From Phaffia rhodozyma (lineage: Eukaryota; Basidiomycota; Tremellomycetes; Cystofilobasidiales; Mrakiaceae), in assembly GCA_014706385.1 (NCBI GenBank), contig JACGZH010000001.1:1736001-1800000 (forward strand): a stretch of DNA of 64,000 nucleotides, read 5' to 3'. The notes under the pieces are model-generated. The model did not search any database. It was not told where the DNA came from and saw nothing but the letters and a program-made list of their open reading frames with translations. Of this stretch, positions 59,101-64,000 are shown piece by piece (positions within the stretch are counted from its first letter, which is position 1; every line of letters begins with the position of its first letter). Both the position numbers and the translations under genes were made by a program.

Positions 59101-62100
59101 TTGGGAGAGTGGGACAAACTTGCAGATTATGTTCAGAGTGTCTGGGGATCCTCAACGACCGCCGACCATCGAAAGTACTCCCCTTTGGCTGCTGCTGCTG
59201 CTTGGTCATTAAAGCAATGGGATCTCATGGAGGACTACGTTGCGGTCATGAAGAAAGATTCCGCAGAGTACTTCTTTTATCGAGCTATCATCGCTATTCA
59301 CGGCAATCAGTACTCGAAAGCGCTAAAGTATATCAACAAGTCTCGAGAGGGTGCAGATCCGGAGCTCTGTTCGTTGTTTAACGAGAGTTATGCTCGAGCG
59401 TATAAGTTCGTGTATTCTAGATTGTCAATCATTTATAAATATTGTAAATTAAAAACGCTAATTTCATCGCGAATTGGTTCTACAGTGTACTCATTCGGAT
59501 TCAGATGCTCTCAGAACTAGAAGAGATCATCACGTACAAGCAATCTGCAGATCAACCTCAACGACAGGCTTCTATGCGCAGAACCTGGATGCGAAGGTAA
59601 GACTGTGCATTCAATCATTCAGAGGAAGGAGCTTACATGGATTATTTCTGTTCGCCCCCAATAGACTGAAAGGCTGCGAGCAAGATGTTGAGATCTGGCA
59701 ACGAGTGCTATCAGTTCGAAGTCTCGTGCTCACGCCGAGTCAAGATAAAGACATGTGGATCAAATTCGCCAATCTTTGTCGAAAGTCCGACCGTTTGGGC
59801 TTGGCCGAGAAGACACTTAGTTCGCTATTAGGTCCTCAAGAGAATGGAGATGGAGATGGGGTAAGTTATTTCGACATGTCCGTCATCTGATCTTGTGTAG
59901 TATGTTGAACATAATATTCGTTCATCGTGCAGGCTCTTCAAGCACCTCCTCATGTAGTATACGCATACTTCAAATACACTTGGGCCCAGGGTTCTAAGCA
60001 GGATACATTGTTATGGCTTCAGTCGTTTACTACTAAGCTTACCTCAGATCTGGGTCTCGATACTCCAGATATGGTAATTCCTCCGGAAGCTCGATCAGAG
60101 TTCACTCAGCTTCTTGCTAGATGTTATTTGAAACAGGGAGAATGGGAGGTTGCCCTGAAAGATGATTGGATTCCCGTAAGTGAAATCGAGTACTATGTAT
60201 CATGGTTCGAGATTGCTGACTCTTGTCGTCGCTTCGCTCCGTAGACCGACAATGTCGATATTCTCAAATTGTATAAGCGTGCAACCCAGCTAGACTCTGA
60301 CTGGTATAAGGCCTGGCACGAATTTTCACTTCGGTGTTTCGAGATTATCCAACGATTTGAAACTCAGCCTGATCTGATACAGTCCGATGTATTCGCTAAC
60401 TATGTGGTTCCGGCTGTCCAAGGTAGGTCTCGAAAATGATATTCGATCCTCGGTCTCACAGAAAGTTTAGCTGACGTCTTCTCCGAAACAGGATTCTATC
60501 GGTCGGTTGCTCTTTTGAAGGGAAACTCCCTTCAGGACACTCTTCGACTGCTTACTCTTTGGTTCAACTATGGTTTCCACGAGTCGGTGAACATGGCTAT
60601 CACGAAGGGTGCCTCAAGCGTCAGCATTGATGTCTGGTTGGAGGTTATTCCTCAGGTAAATATTCTTTCTGCTAAGCTGTAGAGTTTAAGAGAATTCTTC
60701 GCTTATTGTCGGTGTATCGATACCAACAGATCATTGCTCGAATCAACAACCCCAATTCACTAGTTCGAAACGCAATTGAGCAGCTACTCAACTCCGTCGG
60801 TCGAGCTCATCCTCAAGCCTTGATTTACCCGCTCCTTGTAGCCTCCAAATCGACGGTGCTGGCTCGTACAGAAGGCGCCTACGCCATCATGAACCAGATG
60901 AGAGATCACAGTCCACTGCTCGTTGATCAGGTAAACTACCATATTTGTGTCCTGCCCCGTATGCTATGAATGACTGCTGACGAATGTTCGTTTAATCGTA
61001 ATGTAGGCGTCACTTGTCAGTCACGAGCTTATCCGAGTAGCAATCCTCTGGCATGAGTTATGGGTTGAGGGTCTTGAAGAAGCGTCGAGGTTCTACTTTG
61101 CTGAGCAGAATCCTCAGGGCATGTTCAACACTTTAGAACCGCTTCATGAAATGATCGATAAGGTAAATGATTTGTATACACGTTGAGGATGACCATCAAT
61201 ACTGAATTTTGATTTGCTTCTCTTATATACAGGGCGCTGAAACTCTGCGCGAACAGTCTTTCATCCAAAGCTTCAGCCATGATCTATCCGTTGCAAGAGA
61301 CTTCTGTAGACGTTATAGGCAGCACGGAGATGCGAACGACTTGAGTTCTGCATGGGATATCTACTATATGGTTCGTACAGAGCTGTGACGAAGCAGTAAT
61401 TTCCAGAAACTTATGAATCTTCCTCTTCAACAGGTTTTCAAGAAGCTCTCGAAGCAATTATCCCAACTGCCGACACTAGAGCTGCAGTACGTTTCGCCGA
61501 AACTGTTAAAAGTTCGAGATCTGGAGTTGGCTGTTCCTGGTAAGTAATCTTGTACCTTTTGAGTCAGCACGATGACTGACATTTTATTTGACTCCCTGTA
61601 GGTACTTATCGAAGTGGAAAACCAGTAGTCAGGATCGTCAGCTTTGTGCCTACGTTCACCGTCATCACTTCTAAGCAACGCCCTAGACGATTAACAGTGA
61701 ATGGCGGAGATGGAAAGGCGTACCAGTTTGTGTTGAAAGGTACAGTAATCACTAGTGTTTATCTAATTCATATATTTGCAATTAAATCGAAACCGTCTTT
61801 TCTCTTTAGGTCACGAGGATCTTCGACAAGATGAGAGGGTCATGCAACTCTTCGGTCTGGTCAACACTCTTCTCTCTCATGATCCAGAAAGTTTCAAGCG
61901 ACATCTGCACATCCAAAGCTACTCGATCACGCCCCTATCGCCGAATTCCGGTCTCATCGGATGGGTTCAAGATACAGATACTATGCACGTTCTCATCAAG
62001 GACTACCGAGAATCACGGAAGATCCTTTTAAACATTGAGCACCGACTCATTCTTCAGGTTTGTGTCTTCGTTCAACGTTGGCATCCCCATGACGTCCACT

Positions 62101-63441
62101 GAATAAAACCATATCGCATGTATCCACTTTCACTTAGATGGCACCCGACTATGACTACCTGACTCTGATGCAAAAGGTTGAGGTCTTCGAGTATGCTCTC
62201 GAGAATACGACTGGTCAAGATCTATATAGAGTGCTGTGGCTCAAGAGTCGAAACTCCGAGTCATGGGTTGAGAGACGAACAACCTATATCCGATCTCTCG
62301 CTTCAACAAGTATGGTCGGTTATATTTTGGGACTGGGAGATCGACACCCCTCAAATCTGCTTTTGGACAGGGTGTCTGGAAAGATTGTACACATCGATTT
62401 TGTAAGTCCGAGCACTCAATCTTATTTTTATTTTTATTTTTATTCGCAAACAAGGGCCTTCTGACGTTGTTTCTTGTTGATTTGTCCAGGGTGATTGTTT
62501 CGAAATCACGATGCACCGAGACAAATTTCCGGAGAAGATTCCCTTCCGTCTGACAAGAATGTTGACAAATGCCATGGAGGTTGGTCATCTCCTGTCTGCT
62601 CCCGCATGGATGTTATAGCAAACCTTGAGATCTGACTAGAGCGTTTTCTTTTGTATCCGTGCAGATCTGCGGTGTGTATGGAGCTTACAGTCGAAGTTGC
62701 GAGATTGTCATGCGCGTCATGCGAGACAACAAGGAGTCTCTTATGGCTGTGTTGGAGGCATTCGTCTACGACCCTTTGTTCATCTGGAGATTAGCATTGA
62801 CTCCGGATGAACCTGCCGCCGCTCCTGAAGGTTTGCCCTTGTTGCGTCTATTGTACTATGTCTGTTTCATACTGACCGGGTTCGACGTTGATTGCATGAT
62901 GGAGTAGACATGGATCCAGATCGAGGCGCTTTCGGAGGCGGACCAGGTAACAGACGACGTGGAGAGGAGAACGAGATGCTTCGAGGTAAGCTCATAGATG
63001 CTGGTTGTTTGACTCGGTCTCTGGCTGACTATGATTCATTGATTGTGTTTGGTCCATAGGCGCTGATGGAAAAGAGATTCAAAATGCTCATGCCGTCAAG
63101 GTCATCCAGCGTATCCAAGATAAACTCACCGGACGAGATTTCGGTATGTATACCCTTTCGGGTCTGACTCATGCCATCATTTGTGATGCACGGAGTTTCT
63201 TACCATTCTGTGTACGATGTTCTTCGTAGGTCGAGAGGGCCGAGATCTCAGACCACCTCAGGTTCTACCAGTCGACGAACAAGTACGAAAACTGATTCAA
63301 CAAGCTACCAGCATGGAGAATCTTTGTCAATGCTTCATCGGATGGTGTACGTATGATATTGCTTCCTGCACCCGTCACATCAAGCCGTTCTTACTATTTT
63401 CCTTCTCTCTTGTACGTCCGATAACAGGTGCTTTCTGGTAA
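53168..63441 (+). CDS. TOR1: TOR serine/threonine kinase (complete)
   Basis: TOR is the catalytic core of TORC1/TORC2, controlling growth in response to nutrients. The start [20 protein letters not shown] leads into HEAT repeats (to about 58,700), the FAT domain (about 58,790-60,960) and the FRB segment with [20 protein letters not shown] and [19 protein letters not shown]. Kinase blocks follow: [36 protein letters not shown] joined across an intron to [20 protein letters not shown]. The FATC end is [20 protein letters not shown] and CFIGWCAFW-stop; the final Cys is rebuilt by an intron with T/GTACGT and ACAG/GT. About thirty introns. Catalytic D and N and the DFG Asp are present. Whether this yeast has a second TOR cannot be judged here. 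Confidence 0.95.
61010..61380 (+). other. FRB (rapamycin-FKBP12 binding) domain of TOR
   Basis: The encoded helix keeps EEASRFYF, where the Ser corresponds to the position mutated in rapamycin-resistant yeast and human TOR (human S2035). It also keeps W-D-I-Y-Y-M-V-F, with the tryptophan that stacks on rapamycin (human W2101). These residues suggest a normal, rapamycin-sensitive pocket. Confidence 0.8.
62421..62444 (+). repeat. TTTTA short repeat in a TOR intron
   Basis: Three to four TTTTTA/TTTTA units lie inside the intron that separates HIDF from GDCFE in the kinase domain. It is intronic, with no predicted coding effect. Confidence 0.8.
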
Positions 63442-63563
63442 ATCGACACCACTTCAACAACTATATGTTGAACCATCCTGCCCATATGTTCCCCTTGTCA
63501 TGTCTTCTTTTTTCTTTGCTCTCACGTTGTATTACCAAGAACAATATTATGTCGAGTTTTTAC

Positions 63564-63569
63564 AATAAA
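63564..63569 (+). terminator. Possible polyadenylation signal for TOR
   Basis: AATAAA lies 122 nt after the TOR stop codon within an AT-rich stretch (TTTTTACAATAAAG). It is a plausible 3'-end signal but is a single hexamer match. Confidence 0.35.
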
Positions 63570-63666
63570 GGCGAGTAAGTCTGAAGACAATGGTGAGTCT
63601 ATGACTGGTTGTACAAACAGCGCATCATTATATCAGAACTGGGGTTGGTTGGTGGTTTTTTTGTTT

Positions 63667-64000
63667 TTAGAAGAAGTCCATATCAACCCTAAGCACCCTT
63701 CCGTTCTCATCCAGCCTAAGAGGCATGAACCAATCGAGCTTTGTGTCCTCATCCGGTTCAATATCCCACCACCAACCTGTTGTAGGAGATTCGGATTTTG
63801 CTCTGACTGGGTCATTAGAGGGTAAGGTCAGAAGAGGCGGTGGATCAGGTAATGTGATTGATGCGAAGAGAGGAGACCGATGCAGAATGTCTATCGGGTT
63901 GTCTTCTTCTTGAAGCTTACGACGAAGGAGGGATGATTCGTCTTCCTGTATTGGTGTTCATCACCACCAATAGCGAGAGAAAGAGATGAGTAGAGAACTA
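63667..64000 (-). CDS. Unknown protein, 3' end only (partial)
   Basis: The minus-strand exon begins at 63945 after a TACAG acceptor and runs to TAA 63667-63669. The ~90 visible residues include EDESSLLRRKLQEEDNPIDI, LHRSPLFASITLPDPPPLL, a tryptophan-rich GWWWDIEPDEDTKLDWFMPL, and end VLRVDMDFF. Upstream coding exons lie beyond the window edge. The compact Trp/Asp-rich end looks like a real conserved C-terminus, but I do not recognise it. It converges on TOR. Confidence 0.55.

Noticed and set aside
53168..63441. Idea that the short frames across 53-63 kb are separate small genes
   Set aside because: They join in phase through GT..AG introns into one continuous TOR protein from the HEAT repeats to FATC.
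1..64000. Search for a defence, mobile or secondary-metabolite system
   Set aside because: No transposase, reverse transcriptase, terminal repeats, polyketide or peptide synthetase, or CRISPR-like spacing was seen. The genes are conserved eukaryotic housekeeping families.

Overview
This window is nuclear DNA of an intron-dense fungus, most likely a basidiomycete yeast. The supporting signs are genes broken by many short introns (about 45-150 nt) with GT..AG ends, roughly 50% GC, short intergenic gaps, and protein variants of fungal type: Ski2, Rtf2, a Trs65-type TRAPP subunit, Spo7, an Rmd1/DUF155 protein, Dug1 and a TOR kinase. The gene style resembles Tremellomycetes such as Phaffia/Xanthophyllomyces, but that placement is an inference. 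I see no plasmid, virus, transposon, CRISPR array or biosynthetic cluster.

Layout. 1-5.3 kb: 3' end of an unknown + gene, an SRR1/Ber1-like gene (-), RTF2 (+), and a RING-like protein with a SUMO-interacting-type motif (-). 5.7-17.2 kb: SKI2 RNA helicase (+), an SMN-like protein (-), TRM9-type tRNA methyltransferase (+), and the PHF5A/Rds3 splicing factor (-). 17.6-24 kb: RACK1/Asc1 (+) with a U24-type C/D snoRNA in its third intron, a small membrane protein (-), and SPO7 (-). 24-33 kb: a multi-pass membrane protein (+), a probable mitochondrial orphan (+), an Rmd1/DUF155 protein (-), and a PQ-loop transporter with a very large loop (-). 34-44 kb: UTP12 (+), DUG1 (-), and a SAP-domain orphan (+). 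44.5-52.8 kb: a concentrative nucleoside transporter (-), TRS65 (-), and an F-box-like protein (-). 53.2-63.4 kb: a complete TOR kinase (+). At the right edge is the 3' end of another - gene.

The genes are ordinary housekeeping genes with mostly alternating orientation, so many sit in divergent or convergent pairs. RNA metabolism recurs (SKI2, SMN-like, TRM9, PHF5A, U24, UTP12), along with growth control and nutrient handling (TOR, RACK1, nucleoside and PQ-loop transporters, DUG1). Nothing shows that they form a dedicated system.

The most interesting signals are architectural. They are the conserved U24-in-RACK1 arrangement, an ATG-only coding exon and a 9-nt microexon in PHF5A, a 5-nt first coding exon in RTF2, a recurrent unusual 5' splice site (GTTCGY), two RNA-polymerase-II-CTD-like heptads in the SMN-like protein, and several lineage-type disordered insertions. 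Exon boundaries were placed by eye from frame, splice signals and family knowledge. Multi-exon coordinates give start codon to stop codon, introns included.
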